A stretch of DNA of 64,000 bases, taken from assembly GCA_024919175.1 (NCBI GenBank), contig CP103804.1, forward strand, positions 3,968,001 to 4,032,000. Direction: 5' to 3'. The notes beneath the pieces were generated by a model that did no database searches, had not been told where the DNA came from, and saw only the letters and a list, made by a program, of their open reading frames with translations. A program made the position numbers and the translations under genes. Shown one piece after another: positions 52,486 through 60,254 of this stretch (positions are counted from its first letter, which is position 1; every line of letters starts with the position of its first letter). Origin of the DNA: Clostridioides difficile. GTDB taxonomy: Bacteria > Bacillota > Clostridia > Peptostreptococcales > Peptostreptococcaceae.

Positions 52486-52776
52486 TTATCCTTCTACAGT
52501 TGGTTTAAAAAGCACTCCACTATGATTGTATTGTCTATCTTCTACTACTACAAAAATAGGTTCCATTTCTTCTGTAAATGTTATTTTTAATTCTAAGTAA
52601 ATGTTATCAGTTGGCAATATTTTTACTTGATAATTCTTTAAATTATTGTTTGTAATATCATTAAACGTGTCTCCATTACGTTCAAAAAAAACATTATCAA
52701 CTATTACAAAATATACATCTTCTTTTTTACTATTTTCAACTTCTATAGTATTTTGTTGGGTTATATTTAGCCTCAT
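52486..52776 (-). CDS. Small beta-rich protein preceding the GTPases
   Basis: A 96-aa protein. RBS AAAGGAG precedes the ATG. The sequence alternates hydrophobic and polar residues in strand-like blocks (DVYFVIVDNVFFERNGDTF, YQVKILPTDNIYLELKITF, EPIFVVVEDRQYNHSG), indicating a small beta sandwich or barrel. No signal peptide, cysteine or enzyme motif. No family recognised. It is the first substantial gene of the operon that continues, after a 214-bp leader with hairpin and repeats, into the two large GTPases. It may be a binding partner or effector of the system. Confidence 0.65.
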   Translation of the reverse strand: MRLNITQQNTIEVENSKKEDVYFVIVDNVFFERNGDTFNDITNNNLKNYQVKILPTDNIYLELKITFTEEMEPIFVVVEDRQYNHSGVLFKPTVEG

Positions 52777-52879
52777 TTTCTAACTCCTTTTTTGTTAATG
52801 TTATTTTAGTACATTAAACTTGTAATTGTTGCATTACTGTTTTCCTCACAAGGAAGAGCTTTGAAAATTATAATTTCTA

Positions 52880-52930
52880 CTAAATAATCACTGGTCTAAA
52901 TTTTGACCGTCCTCCACAATGAATATTCAT
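52880..52930 (-). CDS. Possible 16-aa leader peptide
   Basis: A perfect AAGGAGG at 52940-52946 is placed nine bases before an ATG that opens MNIHCGGRSKFRPVII and a stop. The peptide is basic, with one Cys. It lies between the promoter and the 96-aa gene. Because the ribosome-binding site is much stronger than chance would suggest, translation is plausible. A regulatory leader or a small secreted/signal peptide are both possible. Confidence 0.45.
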   Translation of the reverse strand: MNIHCGGRSKFRPVII

Positions 52931-52966
52931 ATAAAAAAACCTCCTTATATATTTAAATTTATTTAT

Positions 52967-52995
52967 ATATTAGTACCAATTTTCTAAATATTCAA
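52967..52995 (-). promoter_or_regulatory. Candidate promoter of the GTPase operon
   Basis: Minus strand TTGAAT (52990-52995), 17 bp, TAATAT (52967-52972). Transcription would begin about 25 bp before the leader-peptide RBS. Confidence 0.55.
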
Positions 52996-53166
52996 TATAA
53001 TTCGTGTAACTAGTCAATAAAAGTGCATAACTGGACAAACAGTTTGCATAAAAAATCTTTAAAGTCAAATTTATTTAATTTAAAATAAAATAATACAAAA
53101 AAACAGTCAATCTATTAAATTAACTGCTCCATAAAGTGAATTTTCACCTATTATATTTTACAAAGT

Positions 53167-54402
53167 TTACACATTTGCATGTATACCCCTATACAAAACT
53201 GATATTGCCACTGCTATAAGTATAATCCCCATAAAAGCAGGTGCTGCATGACCAAGAGATACATAGATTTGCCCTCCAATGATAGGTCCAATTATTCTCG
53301 CTAAAGATTGAATAGATTGACTGCCTCCTTGAATCCTTCCTTGTTCGCTAGAATCGACAGACTTGGATATCATCCCATTGAATGAAGGTCCAAAGATAGA
53401 ATCTCCAAAACCAAATATAAACATTCCAACAATAAAAATAGGATAGAATGAAAACAAGGCCGATGCTGCAATAAAACTGTAACCTATAATTTCCGAAATC
53501 ATTCCAAGAATTGCTATCTGTGCATCACTAAGTTTTCTCAAAAGCTTTGGCATTATAAATCCTTGTGAAATAATATCTTGGATACCCATAATTGAAAATA
53601 CAAGTCCAATTATTGCAGGTTTCCAATTGAAAGTATCTATTGTAAATTGCGAAAAAACTGACTGTAAGGACCCATTTGGTATCCAAAGTAAAAATGCTGA
53701 TACAAGTAGCCTTTTTAAGTTTTTTACAGAAAGTACATTTGCAAGCTGTATAAATGGATTTAGCCTTGCAAGTGTAATCTCCTTTAATCTATTCTTCTTA
53801 TCAAGGCTCTCAGGCATATATAAGAATCCATAAATTACATTCAATAAAGTTATTATTGCCCCAAAGTACATTGGTACAGAATAACCAAATTTAGCAAGCA
53901 ATCCACCTACAGTTGGACCAATAACACAACCTACACCTGAAAATGCACTCAACCATCCAAAGTATTTACTTCTATGTTCTCTAGGAGTGATGTCTGCAAA
54001 ATATGCGAAGATAGTGCTTATACTTCCACCTGTTACACCTTCTATTATACGTCCAGCAAATAGTACCCATAAAGCTCCTCCTATTCCAAAAACTAAGTAC
54101 CCAATTGCAGAACCCAAAAGGCATGATAAGAGTAATGGACGACGTCCATATCTGTCACTCAAAGCTCCAAGCCCAGGAGCTGCAAAAAACACGCATATTG
54201 CATAAACTGAAGTTAGCATTGTAACAACTATAGCTTGTTCTCCTGGACTATTTGTATAAGGTTGCACTAAGAATGGAACGACAGGTGATATGATAGTAAA
54301 CCCGATTCCGCAAAGAAACGCAGATATAAGACCAAATACCAAAGCCTTTTTATCTACAATTTCTTCTGTATTCTGTTCATTGTTTGATTTAAATATAGAC
54401 AT
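53167..54402 (-). CDS. MFS drug-efflux transporter (TetA-like)
   Basis: A 411-aa protein with 12 hydrophobic segments. Motif A is GALSDRYGRRPLLLSCLLG between helices 2 and 3. Motif C-like GVGCVIGPTVGGLLAKFGY lies in helix 5, as in DHA1-type antiporters. The second half carries a related GRIQGGSQSIQSLARIIGP. It resembles TetA/Bmr-type proton-driven drug exporters; substrate unknown. A MarR-family gene lies upstream on the same strand, and TGTTTCC half-sites surround the transporter's promoter. RBS GAGAGGAGG. Confidence 0.88.
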   Translation of the reverse strand: MSIFKSNNEQNTEEIVDKKALVFGLISAFLCGIGFTIISPVVPFLVQPYTNSPGEQAIVVTMLTSVYAICVFFAAPGLGALSDRYGRRPLLLSCLLGSAIGYLVFGIGGALWVLFAGRIIEGVTGGSISTIFAYFADITPREHRSKYFGWLSAFSGVGCVIGPTVGGLLAKFGYSVPMYFGAIITLLNVIYGFLYMPESLDKKNRLKEITLARLNPFIQLANVLSVKNLKRLLVSAFLLWIPNGSLQSVFSQFTIDTFNWKPAIIGLVFSIMGIQDIISQGFIMPKLLRKLSDAQIAILGMISEIIGYSFIAASALFSFYPIFIVGMFIFGFGDSIFGPSFNGMISKSVDSSEQGRIQGGSQSIQSLARIIGPIIGGQIYVSLGHAAPAFMGIILIAVAISVLYRGIHANV

Positions 54403-54590
54403 TTAAATCCTCCTCTCAAAAGTTTTAATTTTGTTTCCTTTATAAACACATTTCTTTATTTATTTATTTTTTACCGCTTTACGTCTTTACCTCTTTACTT
54501 TTTTCATTATTTTATTTCTTCAGTAACATGTTCATCTTTTATCATTTCGCCCCATTTTGAGGTATATTCCTATATTCGTTATTTTGATTC

Positions 54591-54634
54591 CTTGGAAACA
54601 TATTTATCGTATCATTTTTTTGTTTCCTTGTCAA
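54591..54634 (-). promoter_or_regulatory. MFS gene promoter with probable MarR sites
   Basis: Minus strand TTGACA (54629-54634), 17 bp, TACGAT (54606-54611). Inverted CTTGGAAACA (54591-54600) and TGTTTCCTTG (54621-54630) flank the -10. A TGTTTC word also occurs in the MarR gene promoter. Confidence 0.75.
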
Positions 54635-54652
54635 CAAAATAAATAGCAATAA

Positions 54653-54689
54653 AAATACAGCCTATTCTCAATAGAGTTAGGCTGTATTT
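54653..54689 (-). terminator. Terminator of the MarR gene
   Basis: AAATACAGCCTA (54653-54664) and TAGGCTGTATTT (54678-54689), 12 bp perfect, with T-rich tail on the minus strand. Confidence 0.85.
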
Positions 54690-54722
54690 GATTCCATTTT
54701 CATTATTCTAATTTACTCTGCT

Positions 54723-55205
54723 TTATTCTAACTTATTCTGCTTTAATATTATCCCCTGTTTCTTTATTTGTTCATCTAAGTGTCGATTATAATTTTCCAC
54801 AAAGCTAATCATGCTGTCAAATTGTTCATCAGTTACCTTCTCAAATACAACTTTATCACGTTCTTGAAACTCTTTGTGCAGTCCCTCATGGATGTTATAG
54901 ACGCCTTTACCTTTCTCAGTAAGTCTAAAGTAGATTTCTTTTTTGTTATCAGGCTTCTGGTAGCTTTCAATAACACCTTTTTTTATCAGCTTTTTAGTTA
55001 CTTTACTTATAGCACCTCTAGTCATATAAAAGTATTCTGCTAGTTTGGTTACATTACAATCTACATTCCTTCCAATGTATTCAATGCAATGTACTTCAGA
55101 AGACTTATAACCTTTGAGACTCTCTTCCATCTTAAACTTATTAAGCCAAACTGTCTTGTTTAGTAAGTCCCTAAAACCCATCATGACCTGTTCTTCTTTA
55201 TTCAT
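54723..55205 (-). CDS. MarR-family transcriptional regulator
   Basis: 160 aa. Winged HTH at about residues 35-105: VHCIEYIGRNVDCNVTKLAE, YFYMTRGAISKVTKKLIKKG, and a wing VIESYQKPDNKKEIYFRLTE. Flanking helices form the dimer. It resembles drug-sensing MarR repressors. It sits directly upstream of the MFS exporter but has its own terminator, so the two genes are separate transcripts probably sharing the operator TGTTTC. RBS GGGAGG. Confidence 0.9.
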   Translation of the reverse strand: MNKEEQVMMGFRDLLNKTVWLNKFKMEESLKGYKSSEVHCIEYIGRNVDCNVTKLAEYFYMTRGAISKVTKKLIKKGVIESYQKPDNKKEIYFRLTEKGKGVYNIHEGLHKEFQERDKVVFEKVTDEQFDSMISFVENYNRHLDEQIKKQGIILKQNKLE

Positions 55206-55242
55206 GGTATATATCCTCCCACCCGTAAGTACATTAACAATA

Positions 55243-55271
55243 TTATATTAAACTTTTGTTTCTATTTCAAC
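55243..55271 (-). promoter_or_regulatory. MarR gene promoter
   Basis: Minus strand TTGAAA (55266-55271), 17 bp, TATAAT (55243-55248), with GAAACAAAAGTTTAA between, possibly a MarR half-site. Confidence 0.75.
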
Positions 55272-55386
55272 AATGTTAAGGTAATTCTTTTAGGAATCGA
55301 ACTAAACATAAAAAATAGAGAAGCAGAATCATCTAATTCAATCTCATATTAGTTTAAATTTATTATTTAAATTAATTAAGATATTG

Positions 55387-55725
55387 TTATATAAGATAAC
55401 TATATAATTTTTTTACCTGTATATAATTTTCATTTAGATATTCTATTTGTCCAGAAAAGTAAATATCATCTGATAAAACTTTCTTTAAATTTGTCAAAGG
55501 CTTTAATATCTCCTGTGCGTTTATAATATCACCCCTACTATCTCTATATGTAAATTGTGTTTGAGCATGTTCTACACAGGTAATTTCTTTTACTGGTTTA
55601 TGCTTTGATTTATCCCTTACACTTTTTAATGATGTAGATTGAGATGTACTCTCAGACATTACACCAATAAGCAAAGCACCACATAATAGAACACTTATCC
55701 CTTTAGATTTTGGTAGTTTTATCAT
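55387..55725 (-). pseudogene. Truncated copy of the TPR/aspartyl-protease lipoprotein
   Basis: A 112-codon frame whose start (MIKLPKSKGISVLLCGALLI) matches the N-terminus of the intact lipoprotein at 57880-59346. The lipobox cysteine is gone (MSESTSQS where VATGCASQT is expected). Only the first TPR-like part remains (NAQEILKPLTNLKKVLSDDI), and the whole protease region is missing. It is the most decayed of three tandem copies. It still has two of the 11-bp-phased GTAAA motifs upstream (55793-55808), so it may be expressed as a short secreted fragment. Confidence 0.8.
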
Positions 55726-55792
55726 TTTTCCTCCTATTTTTATCTTTATTGTAATTCTTACTAATAATGTACAATATGAAAATTTAATAATG

Positions 55793-55808
55793 GTAAAATT
55801 AAGGTAAA
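55793..55808 (-). promoter_or_regulatory. Phased GTAAA motifs (eroded) upstream of the truncated copy
   Basis: GTAAA at 55793 and 55804, 11 bp apart; a third copy has decayed. On the coding strand this is TTTAC repeated once per helical turn, as at the other two paralogues. Confidence 0.55.
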
Positions 55809-55871
55809 AATAAAATAATATTTATTGTTTACATTTTGAATGTTATAAAATATTTATGTAATATACAAAAT

Positions 55872-55994
55872 AAGGGGTTGTCTCAAAATGAATTTTTTAG
55901 TTCATGAAAAACTTTTTGTGTATAAAATCAAGTATATTTTCATCATTTCAACAATGAAAAAGAGGCTTCTCTCTATTTTGAGACAGCCTCTCTT
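55872..55994. mobile_element. MITE-like element with inverted ends and internal terminator
   Basis: About 120 bp bounded by GTTGTCTCAAAAT (55877-55889) and ATTTTGAGACAGC (55975-55987), which are inverted with one mismatch; flanking bases GGGG/CTCT partly continue the match. AGAGGCT / AGCCTCT (55961-55967, 55985-55991) forms a terminator-like hairpin on the minus strand. No coding capacity. It may be a non-autonomous insertion now serving as the terminator of the gene at 56125-57480. Confidence 0.55.
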
Positions 55995-56124
55995 AAAAAA
56001 TTAGACTTTATTATGTGACTTACTGCTATATATTCCAATGAGACAAGGGGTATTGAAATATATGTTGTTACAATAATAGTTCTTATATAGTAGAAAGCAG
56101 TGTTAAATTGCTTTGACTTATATA

Positions 56125-57480
56125 CTATTTAGAATTACTGAATATCATCTTCATAGAATCGAAGTCAATTGACCATTTATAGTTCTTCAAATAATTATGA
56201 CTTATTAGACCATCTATAAAAAATCCAATTGCTTCATTATAATCTAGTACTCCACCTGTAAAGTAATATCCAAGACTATTTTCAAGTTGTAAATTGCCTA
56301 GACCATATGATGAAAGCTCGAAATGGGACTCTTGATAACCACTTCCTCCCATACCTCCTTTTCCTTTCTCAACTTGATTTAGCTCAGGCATAGAAATCCC
56401 CAAAGAATTTATTGTTTCGTCAGGTAATATAATTCCTGCACCTTTTCTACTTCCACCAAAGCCTGAGTCAACAAAGAAATTTAGGTCGGTTTTCTGATTG
56501 ACTGAACCTTTTCCAAACATAAAATGAGTAGAAGCAAGTGTGAATGGAATTTCTTCTAATACCTCATCATTTTTAAGCATTTGGTTAAGATTATTTTTTC
56601 CTACTTCATTTCTAGGTCTTAACACTATCTGACCACTAGGATAATCCATTGTAGGCACAAATTCCTTAAGTACACTTGTTCCAAGGATACCATGAATACC
56701 TTCATAATCTTTAAATAGCTCTGCAAATCCATCAAATGGCCCTAACAATACAGGGATATTCTTCATGTTTACATCTCCTATAGTAAGCGAATCAGCTTGA
56801 CCAAAACCAGTTTCAGCACTATTACCTCCAGCAAATTTATTACTTTCCTCTTTAGAAGCTGCCTTAATACCAATTTCTTTTGCAATTTTCTCATCAACAA
56901 CAAACATTGGACCACCACTATCAATAATTGTATTTATTCTTCTACCATTTATTTCTACTGGTATAACAGGTAGAGGCTCAGTTGTTACAAATGGAATAAC
57001 AGTTTCATCTTTTCCATTCCAGTCAATTTGATTTGAATTTTTATCTTCAAAAGATTTCATCATTTCTAATATAGCATTATTTAGTTTTCCCTCTGTAGGA
57101 GATAGCTTGTCAGCTTTTTGATATTGATTCGTTTGATAATATATCAGTACCAATTCATCTTCAGCCTTTTCTTTGAATTTATCAGGGTACTCTTCTATAA
57201 GAGTGTTACATAGCTTTTCAGCTTGTGTATAATTCCCATTCAAATATTCTATTTGTGCAGAAAGATAAATTGCATCTGCTGAAAGCTTCTTCGAATTTAA
57301 TAAAGATTTAAGTACATTTTGTACCTCTGTAATATCTCCCAATTTAAATAATATTTGAGCATATTCTAATATAAGAACTTCATCATTTTGGTTTTTCTCA
57401 AACTTTACTTTAAGTTCCTCTACCTGTTTTTCATAACTTACTCGTGTAATTTTGTCGCTTGATCTTAATAATTCTGTCAT
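56125..57480 (-). CDS. TPR/two-lobed aspartyl-protease-like protein lacking its signal peptide
   Basis: 451 aa, closely similar to the lipoprotein at 57880-59346 from residue 11 on (ITRVSYEKQ onward). The N-terminus is only MTELLRSSDK, so the signal peptide, lipobox and linker (about 37 residues) have been lost. A good RBS (GGAGG) remains. TPR-like helices cover about 10-130. Both catalytic-type motifs are kept, IIDSGGP and FFVDSGFGG. Unless secreted by another route it should be cytoplasmic. It is an altered tandem duplicate; whether it is functional is unclear. Confidence 0.85.
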   Translation of the reverse strand: MTELLRSSDKITRVSYEKQVEELKVKFEKNQNDEVLILEYAQILFKLGDITEVQNVLKSLLNSKKLSADAIYLSAQIEYLNGNYTQAEKLCNTLIEEYPDKFKEKAEDELVLIYYQTNQYQKADKLSPTEGKLNNAILEMMKSFEDKNSNQIDWNGKDETVIPFVTTEPLPVIPVEINGRRINTIIDSGGPMFVVDEKIAKEIGIKAASKEESNKFAGGNSAETGFGQADSLTIGDVNMKNIPVLLGPFDGFAELFKDYEGIHGILGTSVLKEFVPTMDYPSGQIVLRPRNEVGKNNLNQMLKNDEVLEEIPFTLASTHFMFGKGSVNQKTDLNFFVDSGFGGSRKGAGIILPDETINSLGISMPELNQVEKGKGGMGGSGYQESHFELSSYGLGNLQLENSLGYYFTGGVLDYNEAIGFFIDGLISHNYLKNYKWSIDFDSMKMIFSNSK

Positions 57481-57556
57481 TTTTTACCTCCTATTTTATC
57501 TTCTTTGTATTTATTTTGTATTTATTTTGTTGTTAATAATAAGATACAACATAAAA

Positions 57557-57583
57557 GTAAAGTGAAAGTAAAGTGAGAGTAAA
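57557..57583 (-). promoter_or_regulatory. Three 11-bp-phased GTAAA motifs upstream of the second copy
   Basis: GTAAA at 57557, 57568 and 57579. On the coding strand this is TTTAC every 11 bp, an OmpR-type direct-repeat layout. Confidence 0.7.
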
Positions 57584-57648
57584 AATAGAAGAATATTTAT
57601 TATTTATATTCTAAATACTAAAAGTATTTATATGACAAACAAAACAAC

Positions 57649-57676
57649 ACAGCGATACATCTGTATCGCTGTGTCT
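57649..57676 (-). terminator. Terminator of the intact lipoprotein gene
   Basis: 13-bp arms ACACAGCGATACA (57649-57661) and TGTATCGCTGTGT (57664-57676), nearly no loop, followed on the minus strand by TGTTTTGTTT. Confidence 0.8.
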
Positions 57677-57879
57677 TAAAAAATTAGACTTTATTATGAT
57701 GTGACTTATGGCCATATTTTTCAATGAGATAAGGGATATTGAAATATATGTGTGTTACAATAATAGTTTTTATAATAAAAAATAGTGTCAACTAACTTTA
57801 GTTTATATACCTGTTTAAATTTTGATTTATATAATATTTAAACTTTGGTATATACAATATTTAGACTTTAATTTATATA

Positions 57880-59346
57880 CTATTTAGGATTACTGAATGT
57901 CATCTTTCTAGAGTCGAAATCAATTGACCATTTATAATTCTTCAAATAATTATGACTTATTAAGCCATCTCTAAAAAATCCAACTGCTTCATTATAATCT
58001 AATACTCCACCTGTAAAGTAATATCCAAGACTATTTTTCATTTGCAAATTACCTAGACCATATGATGAGAGATTGAAATGGGCCTCTTGATAACCACTTC
58101 CTCCCATACCTCCTTTTCCTTTCTCAACTTGATTTAGCTCAGGCATAGAAATCCCCAAAGAATTTATTGTTTCGTCAGGTAATATAATTCCTGCACCTTT
58201 TCTACTTCCACCAAAACCTGAGTCAACAAAGAAATTTAGGTCGGTTTTCTGATTGACTGAACCTTTTCCAAACATAAAATGAGTAGAAGCAAGTGTGAAT
58301 GGAATTTCTTCTAATACCTCATCATTTTTAAGCATTTGGTTAAGATTATTTCTTCCTACTTCATTTCTAGGTCTCAATACTATCTGACCACTAGGATAAT
58401 CCATTGTAGGTACAAATTCCTTAAGTACATTTGTTCCAAGGATACCATGAATATCTTCATAATCTTTAAATAGCTCTGCAAATCCATCAAATGGTCCTAA
58501 CAATACAGGGATATTATTCATGTTTACATCCCCTATAGTAAGCGAATCAGCTTGACCAAAACCAGTTTCAGCACTATTGCCTCCAGCAAATTTACTATTT
58601 TCCTCTTTAGAAACTGTTTTAATACCAATTTCTTTTGCAATTTTCTCATCAACAACAAACATTGGACCTCCACTATCAATAATGGCATTTATTCTTCTAC
58701 CATTTATTTCTACTGGTATAACAGGTAGAGGTTCAGTTGTTACAAATGGAATAACAGTTTCATCTTTTCCATTCCAGTCAATTTGATTTGGATTTTTATC
58801 TTCAAAAGATTTCATCATTTCCAATATAGCATTGTTTACTTTTCCCTCTGTAGAAGATAGCTTGTCAGCTTTTTGATATTGATTCGTTTGATAATATATC
58901 AGTGCCAGTTCATCTTCAGCCTTTTCTTTAAATTTATCAGGATACTCTTCTATAAGAGTGTTACATAGCTTTTCAGCTTGTGTATAATTTCCATTCAAAT
59001 ATTCTATTCGTGCAGAGAGATAAATTGCATCTCCTGAAGGCTTCTTCGAATCTAATAAAGGTTTAAGTACTTCTTGTGCCTCTGTAATATCTCCCAATTT
59101 AAATAGTGTTTGAGCATATTCTAATCTTAGTGCTTCATCTTTTTGGTTTTTCTCATACTTTGCTTTAAGTTCCTCAGCCTGTTTTTCATAACTTACTCGT
59201 GTAATTTCTTTTGTTGGTTTAGGTGTTGATTTAGCCTTGGAACTCTTTGATGATGTAGTTTGAGATGCACACCCTGTAGCTACACCAACAATCAATGCTC
59301 CACATAATAGAACACATAATCCTCTTGATTTCAGTGATTTTATCAT
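57880..59346 (-). CDS. Lipoprotein with TPR repeats and two-lobed retropepsin-like aspartyl protease
   Basis: 488 aa. Lipoprotein signal peptide with lipobox VATGC (Cys26). A Ser/Lys linker follows, then TPR-like helix pairs (about 50-175, EAQEVLKPLLDSK, NYTQAEKLCNTLIEEYPDKF). Two aspartyl-protease-like lobes follow. The first has INAIIDSGGPMFVV (Asp224) and the second NFFVDSGFGGSRKG (Asp375). Retropepsin-like proteins usually have one D-[ST]-G motif and dimerise; two in one chain recalls pepsin-like architecture. It would be tethered outside the membrane. RBS AAGGAGA. Divergent from an OmpR-type two-component system 170 bp away, with phased GTAAA motifs between. Confidence 0.87.
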   Translation of the reverse strand: MIKSLKSRGLCVLLCGALIVGVATGCASQTTSSKSSKAKSTPKPTKEITRVSYEKQAEELKAKYEKNQKDEALRLEYAQTLFKLGDITEAQEVLKPLLDSKKPSGDAIYLSARIEYLNGNYTQAEKLCNTLIEEYPDKFKEKAEDELALIYYQTNQYQKADKLSSTEGKVNNAILEMMKSFEDKNPNQIDWNGKDETVIPFVTTEPLPVIPVEINGRRINAIIDSGGPMFVVDEKIAKEIGIKTVSKEENSKFAGGNSAETGFGQADSLTIGDVNMNNIPVLLGPFDGFAELFKDYEDIHGILGTNVLKEFVPTMDYPSGQIVLRPRNEVGRNNLNQMLKNDEVLEEIPFTLASTHFMFGKGSVNQKTDLNFFVDSGFGGSRKGAGIILPDETINSLGISMPELNQVEKGKGGMGGSGYQEAHFNLSSYGLGNLQMKNSLGYYFTGGVLDYNEAVGFFRDGLISHNYLKNYKWSIDFDSRKMTFSNPK

Positions 59347-59406
59347 TTTTTATCTCCTTATGTTTATCTTCATTTTGGTTCTTACTAATTAAGATATAGT
59401 ATGAAA

Positions 59407-59433
59407 GTAAAATAAAAGTAAATTGAGAGTAAA
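59407..59433 (-). promoter_or_regulatory. Three 11-bp-phased GTAAA motifs upstream of the intact copy
   Basis: GTAAA at 59407, 59418 and 59429, directly upstream of a TACTAT-like -10 on the minus strand. The same layout stands at 57557 and 55793. Probable binding site of the adjacent response regulator. Confidence 0.7.
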
Positions 59434-59515
59434 AATAAAAGAATATTTATTGCTTACATTTTATATGTATGATATTATAATGATACTATTTTTGTATACT
59501 GGGAGATGAAATATT

Positions 59516-60250
59516 ATGGATGAAAGATTGGAAAACCCCGAAAGGATACTTATTGTTGACGATGAAGAAGGCCTTTTAACATTAGTAAAAATTACCTTAA
59601 ATAAAGAGCAGTATCATAATATTACTTGTGTATCAACAGGTACTGAAGCTCTTGAGTGCATAAAAAACAATCAATATGACCTTATCATTCTTGATGTAAT
59701 GCTACCAGATTATTGTGGATTTGACTTATGTACAAAAATCCGCAGACAAACCATAGCACCTATCATATTTCTTACTGCTAGAGCTGGTGATTACGACAAG
59801 TTATCAGGACTTGCTATTGGTGGTGACGATTATATAACAAAGCCATTTAACACAATGGAACTTGTAGCCAGAATCAAGGCTATTTTTAGGCGTCAGCAAC
59901 TCGAACGTGAAGTACTAAATACTCATTCAGAAAGTGTTATGATTTATAGTTATGGCTATATTGTTCTTGATATGGCACGTGCGATACTTACTGTAAATAA
60001 TCAAGCTGTCGAATGTACAGCTAAAGAACTCGAACTGATGGAATTCTTTTGCCAAAACCCAAACAAAGTCTTTACCACATCACATTTGTATGATACAATT
60101 TGGGGACTACCAGGATATGGAGATGAAAAGACTGTTACAATACATATATCTAAACTTAGAAAAAAAATACTAGATGATAATAAACCATACAAGGTTATCA
60201 CAAACCTTCGTGGAATTGGCTACAAGTTCATACCACCAGATGGGAGTTGA
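59516..60250 (+). CDS. OmpR-family response regulator
   Basis: 244 aa. Receiver with acidic pair DD (15-16), phospho-acceptor Asp60 (LIILDVMLPDYCGFD) and Lys109 (DYITKPFN). Winged-helix domain from about 145 (CTAKELELMEFFCQNPNKVF, then TVTIHISKLRKKI and the terminal NLRGIGYKFI). It is transcribed divergently from the lipoprotein gene and followed after 4 bp by its kinase. It is the obvious candidate to bind the phased GTAAA repeats upstream of all three lipoprotein copies. Confidence 0.92.
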   Translation: MDERLENPERILIVDDEEGLLTLVKITLNKEQYHNITCVSTGTEALECIKNNQYDLIILDVMLPDYCGFDLCTKIRRQTIAPIIFLTARAGDYDKLSGLAIGGDDYITKPFNTMELVARIKAIFRRQQLEREVLNTHSESVMIYSYGYIVLDMARAILTVNNQAVECTAKELELMEFFCQNPNKVFTTSHLYDTIWGLPGYGDEKTVTIHISKLRKKILDDNKPYKVITNLRGIGYKFIPPDGS

Positions 60251-60254
60251 TATA

